Shown: one piece after another, positions 54,508 to 62,919 of the stretch | Layout of the letters: each line of letters begins with the position of its first letter | How positions within the stretch are numbered: the stretch's first letter is position 1 | DNA from: Nitrospirota bacterium | GTDB taxonomy: Bacteria; Nitrospirota; Thermodesulfovibrionia; Thermodesulfovibrionales; UBA6898 | DNA: 64,000 bases | Reading direction: 5' to 3' | Assembly (NCBI GenBank): GCA_004321925.1 | Contig: SCQH01000078.1 | Location: 1-64,000, forward strand | Program-made: the position numbers and the translations under genes | Notes under the pieces: model-generated | Database searches by the model: none | What the model saw: only the letters and a program-made list of their open reading frames with translations | Told to the model about the DNA's origin: nothing

Positions 54508-55521
54508 TCAGGCCGGCCAGACCCCTTCGATCTTCATACTGCAGCGGGGACAGGCGCTGTTTTTGATATGGTTATCGAGGATCCGGTAGCCATGCCTCCT
54601 GATCAGGAGCTCCCGGCATGCCGGGCAGTAGGTATTCTCCCCGTCCTCACCCGGCACATTCCCTTCATAGACATACTTAAGCCCGGCCCGGCGGCCGATG
54701 TCCATAGCCTTGCGGAGGGTTTCCACAGGGGTCACGGGACTGTCCATGAGCTTGTAGGTCGGATGGAACCTGCTGATATGCCAGGGGATCGCCGGATCGA
54801 TCAAGACAAGGAATCCGGCGATATCCGTGAGGACCTTCTCTGAATCATTATGGCCGGGGATGATGAGCGTCGTCACCTCGACCCAGACCCCGAGCTCCTT
54901 CATGAGCCTGATCGTATCCTGGACCGGCTTGAGACGTGCGCCGCAGACCTCCTTGTAGAACGTGTCGTCCCCCTTGAGGTCGATATTGTTGGCCGTGAGG
55001 TACGGGGCGATGAGCCGTGTGGCCTCGGGCCCGGTATAGCCGTTGCTGACGAAGACGTTCCTGATGCCTTTTTCGTGCGCAAGCCTGGCACAGTCATAGG
55101 CAAATTCGAAGAAGATCGTCGGTTCGGTATAGGTGTACGAAATGCTTTCGGAGCCGTTCTTTATTGCCAGTTCAACGACATCCTCCGGAGACATCTCCTG
55201 GCCGGGGACCTCAAATTTTCTCTCCCTCGGATACTGCGATATGTCATAGTTCTGACAGTGTTTACATCTGAAGTTGCAGCCGACCGTTGCTATCGAAAGG
55301 GAGGTCGACCCCGGCAGCAGGTGAAAGAGCGGCTTCTTCTCTATCGGGTCGATATGCGCCGTTATGACCCTGCCGTAGACGAGACTCTGGAGCGTCCCGC
55401 CCTGATTCTCGCGGACAGCGCAGATGCCCCGCTGGCCGTCATGGATAAGACAGGAATGGGCGCAGAGATGGCACCGGACATCCGTACCGCTGAGCTTCTC
55501 ATAGACCATCGCCTCTTTCAT
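54508..55521 (-). CDS. amrS: AmmeMemoRadiSam system radical SAM enzyme
   Basis: 337 residues. A CHLCAHSCLI cysteine-rich N-terminus, then the radical SAM motif CNFRCKHC in SIATVGCNFRCKHCQNYDIS, and a C-terminal CPAC...CPRC pair that could bind a further cluster or zinc. It matches AmrS, also related to pyruvate formate-lyase activating enzymes. The substrate is not established; the other two Ammecr1/Memo domains are not in the window. The start at 55521 has GGAGG upstream, preferred over 55620. Confidence 0.88.
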   Translation of the reverse strand: MKEAMVYEKLSGTDVRCHLCAHSCLIHDGQRGICAVRENQGGTLQSLVYGRVITAHIDPIEKKPLFHLLPGSTSLSIATVGCNFRCKHCQNYDISQYPRERKFEVPGQEMSPEDVVELAIKNGSESISYTYTEPTIFFEFAYDCARLAHEKGIRNVFVSNGYTGPEATRLIAPYLTANNIDLKGDDTFYKEVCGARLKPVQDTIRLMKELGVWVEVTTLIIPGHNDSEKVLTDIAGFLVLIDPAIPWHISRFHPTYKLMDSPVTPVETLRKAMDIGRRAGLKYVYEGNVPGEDGENTYCPACRELLIRRHGYRILDNHIKNSACPRCSMKIEGVWPA

Positions 55522-55618
55522 ACCTCCATTATAGCAGACCTGAAATAAATGGAAATATCCGGAGAGAACTTTTATAGTAAGAGATACATCTTTTAGTTGA
55601 CCGCGGAGGTAGTTTCCC

Positions 55619-56086
55619 ATGTTCTGGAGCTTTTCTTTTCAGTTGATGCCTGATGAAAAAGTGATCGAGGATTCCACGCAGAGGCCGCAGACAGGAATCA
55701 AGGCCTCGTATTCGGTCTTCCTCTCGGATAAGCGCGCTATATTCCGCTTTGACGGCCTCGGGAGTTCCCTGACCCAGTCCTTTTATTATCATGAGATCAG
55801 GGACGTGCGGCCTGTAAAGCGGCTATTCATAACCTACCTCGACCTCAGGACGGATAAACGGAGCATCCTGCTGAATATTTCCGACGCCGAATACTGGGCC
55901 GGCAGGATCAGGGAGATGAAGGGGGGGGCGGAAGGGGAACAGACAGCAGTAAAGCCGGCCGCACTGTCATCTGAAAGGAAGAAGAGGGAACTGCTTGATA
56001 TGCTGACCATCCTGCATAAGCAGTCCCTGCTGACGGACGACGAGCTCGATAAAAAGATCCAGCAGCTCGATTCTCTGAAGCTCTGA
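55619..56086 (+). CDS. PH-like and SHOCT domain protein of unknown function
   Basis: 155 residues. A beta-rich first part (about 1-100: SFQLMPDEKVIEDSTQRPQ, YHEIRDVRPVKRLFITYLDL) resembles bacterial PH-like domains. A short C-terminal helical SHOCT-type motif (RELLDMLTILHKQSLLTDDELDKKIQQL) follows. Such motifs often mediate oligomerisation. GGAGG ribosome site. Divergent from amrS and followed by a strong terminator. Confidence 0.75.
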   Translation: MFWSFSFQLMPDEKVIEDSTQRPQTGIKASYSVFLSDKRAIFRFDGLGSSLTQSFYYHEIRDVRPVKRLFITYLDLRTDKRSILLNISDAEYWAGRIREMKGGAEGEQTAVKPAALSSERKKRELLDMLTILHKQSLLTDDELDKKIQQLDSLKL

Positions 56087-56107
56087 TATTTCATCAGTGA
56101 AATCAAT

Positions 56108-56137
56108 AAAAAAGGCGCCTTTCACAGCGCCTTTTTT
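56108..56137. terminator. Bidirectional rho-independent terminator
   Basis: Stem AAAAAAGGCGC / GCGCCTTTTTT with an 8-nt loop and T-runs on both strands. It separates the convergent SHOCT and FmdB-like genes. Confidence 0.9.
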
Positions 56138-56181
56138 ATAACTATGTTAAGACCGGACCGGTCTTAGCAGCCCCGGGGGCT

Positions 56182-56355
56182 TCAGCCACCGCCGGAGAAG
56201 AGACCGCTCATCTCCGTCATGCTCATCGGACCGGTGATCTTAAGCTGCTTCTCGCCGCATTTCGGGCAGGGCTCATCCTTAATATCCTCGTCCGTCTTGG
56301 CGACGGTCGCATAATTGCTGCTGCATTTCTGACAGATGCATTTGTTATATGCCAT
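56182..56355 (-). CDS. FmdB-like zinc-ribbon small protein
   Basis: 57 residues with two Cys pairs, CICQKC and CPKCG, forming a zinc or rubredoxin-like ribbon, and a glycine tail (LFSGGG). The ATG at 56355 has AGGAGG upstream. Members of this group are often labelled FmdB-family regulators, but no function is shown. Confidence 0.75.
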   Translation of the reverse strand: MAYNKCICQKCSSNYATVAKTDEDIKDEPCPKCGEKQLKITGPMSMTEMSGLFSGGG

Positions 56356-56448
56356 CTTTATATCCTCCTGTTTGTATTGTTGCATTAATAATTAATTATA
56401 CCATTTTGTATGAATATTATCCATACTTTCAGGTACGAAAATCCATGA

Positions 56449-59400
56449 TCATTTCTCCTCCTCTGCCTTCAGGGGACAGGGCCTGCGGCTGAAATACTCG
56501 AAATATAAAAGCGGCACGGCAATAAGCGTCAGGACCGTGGCAGCCACTGCCCCGAACATCATCGCTATGGCCAGTCCCTGGAAGATCGGATCGAACAGCA
56601 TGATGAACGAACCGACCACGACCGCTGCAGCGGTCAGCGCGATAGGTCTGAACCTGACCGCTCCGGCCCGGATGAGGGCATCCTTGAGGCTGCCGCAGTC
56701 CCGCCATTCCATCTGGACAAAATCGATCAGCAAAATGGAGTTCCTCACGATGATGCCGGCAAGCGCAATAAAGCCGATCATCGAGGTCGCCGTAAAGAAG
56801 GCCCCGAATACCCAGTGGCCCGGCAGGATCCCGACAAGGGTCAGGGGGATCGGGGCCATGATGATCAACGGGGTCACAAAGTTCCTGAACCAGGCCACGA
56901 CCAGTATATAGATCAATACCAGTACCGCGGCAAAGGCGATGCCGAGGTCCCTGAAGACCTCATAGGTTATATGCCATTCGCCGTCCCATTTCATGGAATA
57001 GGTATCCTCAAGCCAGGGCTGAACAGAGGAGTACTGCGCAAGCTCGTAGCCCTCGTCAAGTTTCATTGCCTTTATTTTGTCCTTCATCGTCAGGATGGCA
57101 TAGGCCGGGCTCTCGGCAGTGCCGGCCACATCCCCGGTCACATAGACCACTCTTTTGAGGTTCTTATGGTAGATGGTCTTGTCCTCGACCCCCTCGCGGA
57201 CCTTCACCAGTTCTGAAAGCGGGATCAGACCGCCTGACGATGTCGGAACAGAGACCGCCGTGAGCGCAGCAATATCCGTCCGTGCATGCTGCGGCATCCT
57301 GAGCAGGATCTCGACCGGCTCCTTTTCCTTTTCGAAATGCACGAGTCCGGCAGGCATGCCTGAAAGCGCTATCCTGAGGCTCTGGCTGACCGCCTCTGTC
57401 GTGACCCCGCTTTGGATCGCTTTTTCCTTATCGACCTCGACAATGAGCTTCTTCTGGTCATCCTCCTGGTACCAGTCGACATCGACAACCCCATCCGTCG
57501 TCTCGAATATCTTCTTTATCTCAGCGGCGATCCCGGTCTGGCGGCCAAGGTCAGGCCCATACACTTCGGCCACCAGGGTGCTCAGGACCGGGGGGCCTGG
57601 TGGTATCTCGGCAACCTTGATCTTCGCCTTATAGGTGTCGGCGATCTTCTTTAAGCCGGGCCTGATCCTCTTGGCTATCTCGTGGCTCTGGGACTTTCTG
57701 TCCCCCTTGCCGACAAAATTCACCTGGAGGTCGACCACATTGGACCCGGCCCGCATGAAATAATGCCTGACGAGTCCGTTAAAATTATACGGGGCCGCTG
57801 TGCCGATATAGGACTGATAGTCGGTCACCTCGGGCACGGTCTTGAGGTATTCCCCGAGGTCCCGGGCGAGCGAGGCGCTCTCCTCGAGCGTCACTCCTTC
57901 AGGCATGTCCGCAATCACCTGCAGCTCGCTCTTGTTGTCAAAGGGGAGCATCTTGAGCTTGACCCCCTTCAGGGGGATAAGGGTCAGGGAAAGACCGAGC
58001 AGCAGAAGGACCACGGCCAGGGCCGCCATCCTCTTTTTCCTGCTGGCGATGAGCGGGCCGAGCAGCTTTTCATAGGCCTTCAGAAGCCTGCCTTCATCAG
58101 CGTCATGCCCGGCAGCTTTCACGTTCTTCAGGACCTTAAAGCTCATCCAGGGGCTGACGATAAAGGCTATCAGCAAAGAAAATATCATCGCGGCAGAGGC
58201 GCCGACCGGTATGGGCCGCATGTAGGGCCCCATGAGGCCGCTGACAAAGGCCATCGGCAGGAGCGCGGCTATGACCGTGAAGGTCGCAAGGATGGTCGGG
58301 TTGCCGACCTCATCCACAGCCCGCGCGGCTGTCTGCGGATCTGCCGTATGCAGCTTGAAATGGCGGTGGATATTTTCGACAACGACGATCGCGTCGTCAA
58401 CCAGGATACCGATCGAAAAGATAAGGGCAAAAAGGGTCACCCGGTTGAGCGTATAGCCGTAAAGATAGTTGATCAGCAGGGTCAGCGCAAGGGTGACCGG
58501 GACGGCCACACCCACAACGATCGATTCCCTCCAGCCCAGGGCCAGGGCGATCAGGATGATGACCGAGATCGAGGCGATGAGCAGGTGCTCAAGGAGCTCG
58601 TCCGATTTTTCCTTTGCCGTCTCGCCGTAATCCCTGGTATTCGTTATCTCGATGTCCGAGGGTATGAGCGTGCCGCGAAGCGCCCGGATCTTCTTTATCG
58701 CCTCCTGGGTGACATGGCTTGCATTGGCCCCTTTTTTCTTCGATATCGTCACGGTGACGGCCTCATACTGGCCTGACTTCCCATGAGCGGCCCCGATGCC
58801 CTTTTCAGCCGCAGCAGGCCCGAGCCCCATGAAGACGTAGTCTGCGGGCAGTTCGGGACCGTCGAGGATGTCGGCCACATCTCTGAGATAGACCGGCCTG
58901 TTGTTGCTCACACTTACCACGAGGGCCCCGATCTCCTGAGCATTCTTAAGGAAGGCGCCCGTATCGACCAGGAACTCCCTGTTCCCTGAGGAAAAGGCCC
59001 CGGAGGGCAGCATGAAATTCGCTTTCTGGAGGGCCCCGATCATCTGGAAGGCTGAGATGTTATAGGCCCGCAGGCGGGCAGGGTCGAGCTGGACCCTGAC
59101 CTGTCTCTTCTGTCCGCCGATGACGTTGGTCTCTGAGACGTCCTTGTCCTTCTTGAGCTCGTTGACCAGTTCCTGGGCCGTGCGTCTGAGTTCATAACCG
59201 TTATAGGTATCTGACCAGACCGTAAAGGTCGCAACCGGCACATCGTCGATAGACTTTGGCTTCACCATGGGCTGCGACACCCCCTGCGGAATCAGGTCAT
59301 AGTGCGACATCAGTTTGTTATAGAGCTTGACAATGCTCGACTCCATGTCCTCGCCGACATAGAACCTGACAATGGTAAGGTTCATGCCGGGCTTGACGAT

Positions 59401-59664
59401 CGAATAGACATACTCCACGCCCTTGATCTCCCAGAGGAACTTCTCCATCGGCTTTGTCACGCGTTCCTCGACCTCTTTTGCCGAGGCGCCCGGATACTGG
59501 ACCATGACGTCGATCATCGGCACCACGATCTGCGGTTCCTCCTCGCGCGGAGTTACGATGACCGCAAAGGCCCCCAGCAGGAGCGCTGTCAGCACGATCA
59601 GCGGCGTCAGCTTCGACTGTATGAATGCCTGTGCTATCTTTCCTGATATTCCCATTTTGCTCAT
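56449..59664 (-). CDS. RND efflux pump, inner-membrane transporter (AcrB-like)
   Basis: 1071 residues with the RND layout: TM1 (about 20-37), large periplasmic loop, six-helix block (about 360-560), second loop and helices. The proton-relay Asp pair is in [20 protein letters not shown]. It belongs to the HAE family of drug or organic-compound exporters rather than CzcA heavy-metal pumps, but the arsR-type regulator leaves the substrate open. Co-operonic with adaptor and TolC, 29 bp downstream of the adaptor. Confidence 0.93.
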   Translation of the reverse strand: MSKMGISGKIAQAFIQSKLTPLIVLTALLLGAFAVIVTPREEEPQIVVPMIDVMVQYPGASAKEVEERVTKPMEKFLWEIKGVEYVYSIVKPGMNLTIVRFYVGEDMESSIVKLYNKLMSHYDLIPQGVSQPMVKPKSIDDVPVATFTVWSDTYNGYELRRTAQELVNELKKDKDVSETNVIGGQKRQVRVQLDPARLRAYNISAFQMIGALQKANFMLPSGAFSSGNREFLVDTGAFLKNAQEIGALVVSVSNNRPVYLRDVADILDGPELPADYVFMGLGPAAAEKGIGAAHGKSGQYEAVTVTISKKKGANASHVTQEAIKKIRALRGTLIPSDIEITNTRDYGETAKEKSDELLEHLLIASISVIILIALALGWRESIVVGVAVPVTLALTLLINYLYGYTLNRVTLFALIFSIGILVDDAIVVVENIHRHFKLHTADPQTAARAVDEVGNPTILATFTVIAALLPMAFVSGLMGPYMRPIPVGASAAMIFSLLIAFIVSPWMSFKVLKNVKAAGHDADEGRLLKAYEKLLGPLIASRKKRMAALAVVLLLLGLSLTLIPLKGVKLKMLPFDNKSELQVIADMPEGVTLEESASLARDLGEYLKTVPEVTDYQSYIGTAAPYNFNGLVRHYFMRAGSNVVDLQVNFVGKGDRKSQSHEIAKRIRPGLKKIADTYKAKIKVAEIPPGPPVLSTLVAEVYGPDLGRQTGIAAEIKKIFETTDGVVDVDWYQEDDQKKLIVEVDKEKAIQSGVTTEAVSQSLRIALSGMPAGLVHFEKEKEPVEILLRMPQHARTDIAALTAVSVPTSSGGLIPLSELVKVREGVEDKTIYHKNLKRVVYVTGDVAGTAESPAYAILTMKDKIKAMKLDEGYELAQYSSVQPWLEDTYSMKWDGEWHITYEVFRDLGIAFAAVLVLIYILVVAWFRNFVTPLIIMAPIPLTLVGILPGHWVFGAFFTATSMIGFIALAGIIVRNSILLIDFVQMEWRDCGSLKDALIRAGAVRFRPIALTAAAVVVGSFIMLFDPIFQGLAIAMMFGAVAATVLTLIAVPLLYFEYFSRRPCPLKAEEEK

Positions 59665-59693
59665 ATCTTCACCTTTAGATCAGCCTGATAGTT

Positions 59694-60815
59694 CTACTGC
59701 CCTGCAGCGGCGATCCCGCCGTCGACCGCCTTGTCGATGCCTGAGACGATGATCCGGTCGCCCGGGTTCAGACCTGAGAGCACCTCGATCCTCTCGCCGT
59801 AGGTCCTGCCCGTCCTGACCAGCCTGTATTTGATCACCGAGGCTGAGTCCACCGTATAAATACCGGTAAGCTGTCCTTTCTCGACAACAGTGTTCTTCGG
59901 CACGCTGATCACCTCTTTTGTGCCGACCGGTATCCCGACCCTGGCATAAAACCCCGACCGAAGCCCTTCTGACTGCAGGGCGACCTTCACCAGGAAGGTC
60001 CTGCTCGCAGGGTCCACGGACTGAACGACATCAGAGATCGTGCCGGTGATCTCCCTGCCCAGGGAATCGACAAAGACGCTGACCTTCATACCCGTCTTGA
60101 GCCTGCCTGATATCTTTTCGTCAACATGCACCTCCAGGCGGTACGAAGAATTATCCTCGACCGTCACCAGAGGCATGCCGGGGATCGCCATGCTGCCGGG
60201 CTCGGCCTTCTTCTCGGTCACAATGCCGCTCACCGGGGACCTGACCTGTGAAAAACCCTGATAGACCTTTGCCTCGCTGAGTCCGGCCCCTACCCTTTTG
60301 ACCGCTGCCTCTGCCCGCTCATGATCCAGCACGGCAACCTTCTTCTGTGTCTCGATCTGGTCGAGTTCCTGGCGGGACATCGCCTTCTCGTCATACAGCT
60401 TTCTGTATCTCTGAAGACTCACCTCCCTGAGGTCCCTGTTCTCCTTTGCAGCCGCAAGCCCCTTCTGCGCCTCGGTATAGCCCTCTGCCGCGGCCGTCAC
60501 CTTATGGGCCACGTCGCTGTCGTCTATCGTCAGGAGCAGCTGCCCGGCAGATACCCTGTCGCCTTCCTTCACTCGTACTGACGTGATCGTCCCCATCAGC
60601 CTGCCTGACACCGTGCTCACGGTCTTTGGCCTTATCGTCCCGGTTGTCTCGTAGAGGTCGTCCATTGGTGAAGGTTTTACTGTCTCTATGCGGATGCCCG
60701 TGACCTGCTGCCGCTTCACCTCGCTTATCCCCGACTTGACCTTATCGGTGCATCCGGCAACTGCGGCCAGGGCGATCACGGCTGTCACTACGATCATTAT
60801 CTTTCTTTTTTTCAT
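59694..60815 (-). CDS. RND efflux periplasmic adaptor (membrane fusion) lipoprotein
   Basis: 373 residues. A signal peptide with lipobox AVAGC (Cys near 22), then barrel-sandwich halves (VRVKEGDRVSAGQLLLTIDD; FSQVRSPVSGIVTEKKAEPG), an alpha hairpin between them (about 90-160) and a beta barrel. It bridges the RND pump to TolC. The start at 60815 is preferred over 60836 because of GGAGAG upstream. Confidence 0.92.
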   Translation of the reverse strand: MKKRKIMIVVTAVIALAAVAGCTDKVKSGISEVKRQQVTGIRIETVKPSPMDDLYETTGTIRPKTVSTVSGRLMGTITSVRVKEGDRVSAGQLLLTIDDSDVAHKVTAAAEGYTEAQKGLAAAKENRDLREVSLQRYRKLYDEKAMSRQELDQIETQKKVAVLDHERAEAAVKRVGAGLSEAKVYQGFSQVRSPVSGIVTEKKAEPGSMAIPGMPLVTVEDNSSYRLEVHVDEKISGRLKTGMKVSVFVDSLGREITGTISDVVQSVDPASRTFLVKVALQSEGLRSGFYARVGIPVGTKEVISVPKNTVVEKGQLTGIYTVDSASVIKYRLVRTGRTYGERIEVLSGLNPGDRIIVSGIDKAVDGGIAAAGQ

Positions 60816-60828
60816 CTCATCTCTCCTG

Positions 60829-62187
60829 TTATTCAAGTCCGAGTTCTTTCAGTATGCTGCCGCTCTGGAACCAGAGGTTCGCTGCTGCCGAAAGGTATGC
60901 GGATTCCTTTTCGACCAGCCCGGCCCGTGCGGCATCGAGCCCTGTCTGCATGTCGAGCAGTTCGATCATCGACGACAGCGAGTTCTCGAAGCGGAGGCTC
61001 ACGATGCGCGTCCCCTCCTCTGCGGCTTCAAGTGAGGCCCTTGCAAGTGCTTGCCCCTCACGGGCCTCGCCGACCGAGAGATAGGCATCATAGATCTGAT
61101 AGGCTATCTCCTTCTTCATCCCGTTGAGATACTCCTCTGCCTCGTTGATTTTATATTTCGCCTTGCGGCTCTCATGCTCGCGTTTTGTGCCGTCGAAGAG
61201 CTCCCACTTCAGAAAGGCCATCATCTGCCAGCTCTCACCGTCGGAGCCGAAGGGTTTTTTGTGGTCGTTGATCTGGTATGCCCCGCCTATGCCCAGGACC
61301 GGCAGGTAGCCGGCATGGGCCATCTTCAGCATATTGCCCGCGTTTGTCACCCTGCTCTGCATGGCCTTCAGGTCCTTTCTCGAACCTGACGTGGCATAGT
61401 AATGCTCTATGTCCCTGACCGCTATCTCCTGCTCCTCAGGGATAATATCCAGAGACTCCGTCAGCCCGAGCATCAGGCCGAGTGCCCTCCTGGCAGACTC
61501 CATGTTCTTATTCGCGGAGACCTTCCGTTCAGTCGCCGTTGAAAGGGCCACCCGCGCCCGCAGGACATCAGAATAGATGCCGATACCTTCTTTATAGCGA
61601 ACCTCTGCAACTCTCAGATGCGCCTCTGCATCCTCGATCCCTTTTTGAGCGGCCTGGACATATGCCCGTGAGGTCATGACGCCGCGGTACGCCCTGAAGA
61701 CCTTCAGGGCAACCTCTTCCTTTTTCCGGTCGAGTTCATGCGTCCTCGCCTCGTGCTCTTTTTTGGCCAGGGCAACGCCTGCATACGCCTTCGGTGCGTA
61801 CAGAGGCTGTTCGAAGGTCAGCGAGGTCTGAAAATCACTGATCGCAGGAGGATGGTTGAAGGTGTCAGGCGCGCCCAGAAGGTCAGCGGCCGAGAACCGC
61901 TCCTGGTTCATCTTAAAGGAAAAGGCATACGCAGGGGTCGTTGTCCTCATGAAGCGTTCTTCAAAGGCCACCTTCGGGAGCAGATAGCTCCCTGCGATGC
62001 CGACGTCCTCCTGTGTTGCTGCCAGGGCCATTGACTGGGCCCTGATCTCGGGGTTGTCCGACAGCGCAATGAGCAGCGCCTCTTTTAATGGAATTGTCCT
62101 TTCTTCGGCAGAAGCCCTGCCAAAGAGACCTGCATAGGCTATCAGGCCGAAGAGAAGGACTGTTTTTGAAATCCGGCTTATACTCAT
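60829..62187 (-). CDS. TolC-family outer-membrane efflux channel
   Basis: 452 residues: signal peptide (about 1-27), then two long helical repeats typical of the outer-membrane efflux family (AHLRVAEVRYKEGIGIYSDVLRARVAL; RIVSLRFENSLSSMIELLDMQTGLDAARAGL). It forms the trimeric exit duct of the pump. It overlaps the regulator gene by 4 bp. Confidence 0.92.
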   Translation of the reverse strand: MSISRISKTVLLFGLIAYAGLFGRASAEERTIPLKEALLIALSDNPEIRAQSMALAATQEDVGIAGSYLLPKVAFEERFMRTTTPAYAFSFKMNQERFSAADLLGAPDTFNHPPAISDFQTSLTFEQPLYAPKAYAGVALAKKEHEARTHELDRKKEEVALKVFRAYRGVMTSRAYVQAAQKGIEDAEAHLRVAEVRYKEGIGIYSDVLRARVALSTATERKVSANKNMESARRALGLMLGLTESLDIIPEEQEIAVRDIEHYYATSGSRKDLKAMQSRVTNAGNMLKMAHAGYLPVLGIGGAYQINDHKKPFGSDGESWQMMAFLKWELFDGTKREHESRKAKYKINEAEEYLNGMKKEIAYQIYDAYLSVGEAREGQALARASLEAAEEGTRIVSLRFENSLSSMIELLDMQTGLDAARAGLVEKESAYLSAAANLWFQSGSILKELGLE

Positions 62188-62600
62188 GATCTCTCCTTGT
62201 TTTTCATGGTCGTCTTTCTTTTCCTCTCCATAAACTCCTTAAAGGTCTTCATGTCGCACCTGCCGGCCTTCTTCTGAAAGGCCTCACAGTCCTTAAGCGA
62301 CTGCAGGTCGGTATCATACATCGTATCGCCCTTCAGGAGAGAAGTCAAAAGGTCCATCAGGCCTGCCTGCGCAGGGGACATATCCTTCTTTAATGAATAA
62401 TAGACGAGCTTCCCGTCCTTCCGCTCATCGAGGAACCCCCCGGTATATAAGAGATGCAGGTTCTTTGAGATGAGGGACTGGGAGACCTCAAGCACCCCCA
62501 TGATCTGGCAGACGCAGAGTTCCTTCCTGCCGAGCACCATCAGTATCCTCAGACGGGTCGGGTCGGACAACAGTTTGAGTGCGTTCGTGATATCTTTCAT
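62184..62600 (-). CDS. ArsR/SmtB-family transcriptional repressor
   Basis: 138 residues with a winged helix (SDPTRLRILMVLGRKELCVCQIMGVLEVSQSLISKNLHLL). The ELCVC in the recognition-helix region is the As(III)/Sb(III) site type (Cys-Val-Cys), but the third Cys of classical ArsR is absent. Two more Cys (CEAF, RCDM) in the C-terminal tail could complete a site. It heads the efflux operon and probably represses it by binding the overlapping operator. Confidence 0.9.
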   Translation of the reverse strand: MKDITNALKLLSDPTRLRILMVLGRKELCVCQIMGVLEVSQSLISKNLHLLYTGGFLDERKDGKLVYYSLKKDMSPAQAGLMDLLTSLLKGDTMYDTDLQSLKDCEAFQKKAGRCDMKTFKEFMERKRKTTMKNKERS

Positions 62601-62635
62601 ATGAACATATTACCATCTGTTCATATGTTTGTCAA
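62598..62635 (-). promoter_or_regulatory. Leaderless promoter with overlapping operator for the efflux operon
   Basis: On the minus strand TTGACA (62635-62630), 17-bp spacer, TAATAT (62612-62607). Six bases later comes the ATG itself, so transcription should begin at or next to the start codon. A perfect 10-bp inverted repeat, CATATGAACA (62598-62607) and TGTTCATATG (62618-62627), covers spacer, -10 and start codon. It is the natural binding site for the ArsR-type repressor. Confidence 0.75.
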
Positions 62636-62711
62636 GAGATTTACCTGCAGCCCTCCTTTGGCATAGTAATGAACAACCCCACAACAAGCTGCGAGGTATC
62701 GAGTACATCGA

Positions 62712-62793
62712 TTTGTCATTCCGGCTTGTCCGGAATCTTTCCGAAGAAGGATTCCCGACTCCCGAAAGCTTTCGGGATTGCGGGAATGACAAA
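62712..62793. repeat. 82-bp palindromic interspersed repeat (MITE/REP-like)
   Basis: Terminal inverted repeat TTTGTCATTCC ... GGAATGACAAA. Inside are ATTCCGG-CTTGT-CCGGAAT (62719-62737) and the 16-bp palindrome CCCGAAAGCTTTCGGG (62761-62776). The GTCATTCC ends are a type found at many places in some genomes. No transposase is present. Otherwise 62636-62877 holds no gene I can support. Confidence 0.7.
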
Positions 62794-62877
62794 ATACTGC
62801 AAAGACGAAGCAAGCTTTGGGAAATTAGACCCAAGAGATTAACCCTGCAGCGCAATCTCGCAGGCTGTTTCCGATAG

Positions 62878-62886
62878 TGGTATAAT
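62878..62886 (+). promoter_or_regulatory. Extended -10 promoter of the last sensor gene
   Basis: TGG-TATAAT, an extended -10 element without a clear -35. The predicted start near 62893 lies 27 bp before the ATG at 62920. Confidence 0.5.
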
Positions 62887-62919
62887 GGACTCAAACAGTA
62901 GTATCCCGGGCCAAAGAGA

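Noticed and set aside
57682-58776. 364-codon plus-strand ORF inside the RND pump gene
   Set aside because: Shadow frame of a pump gene with intact proton-relay motif; no domain.
62610-62894. Small ORFs in the arsR to sensor-gene gap
   Set aside because: They are translations of the palindromic repeat and have no ribosome sites or family similarity.
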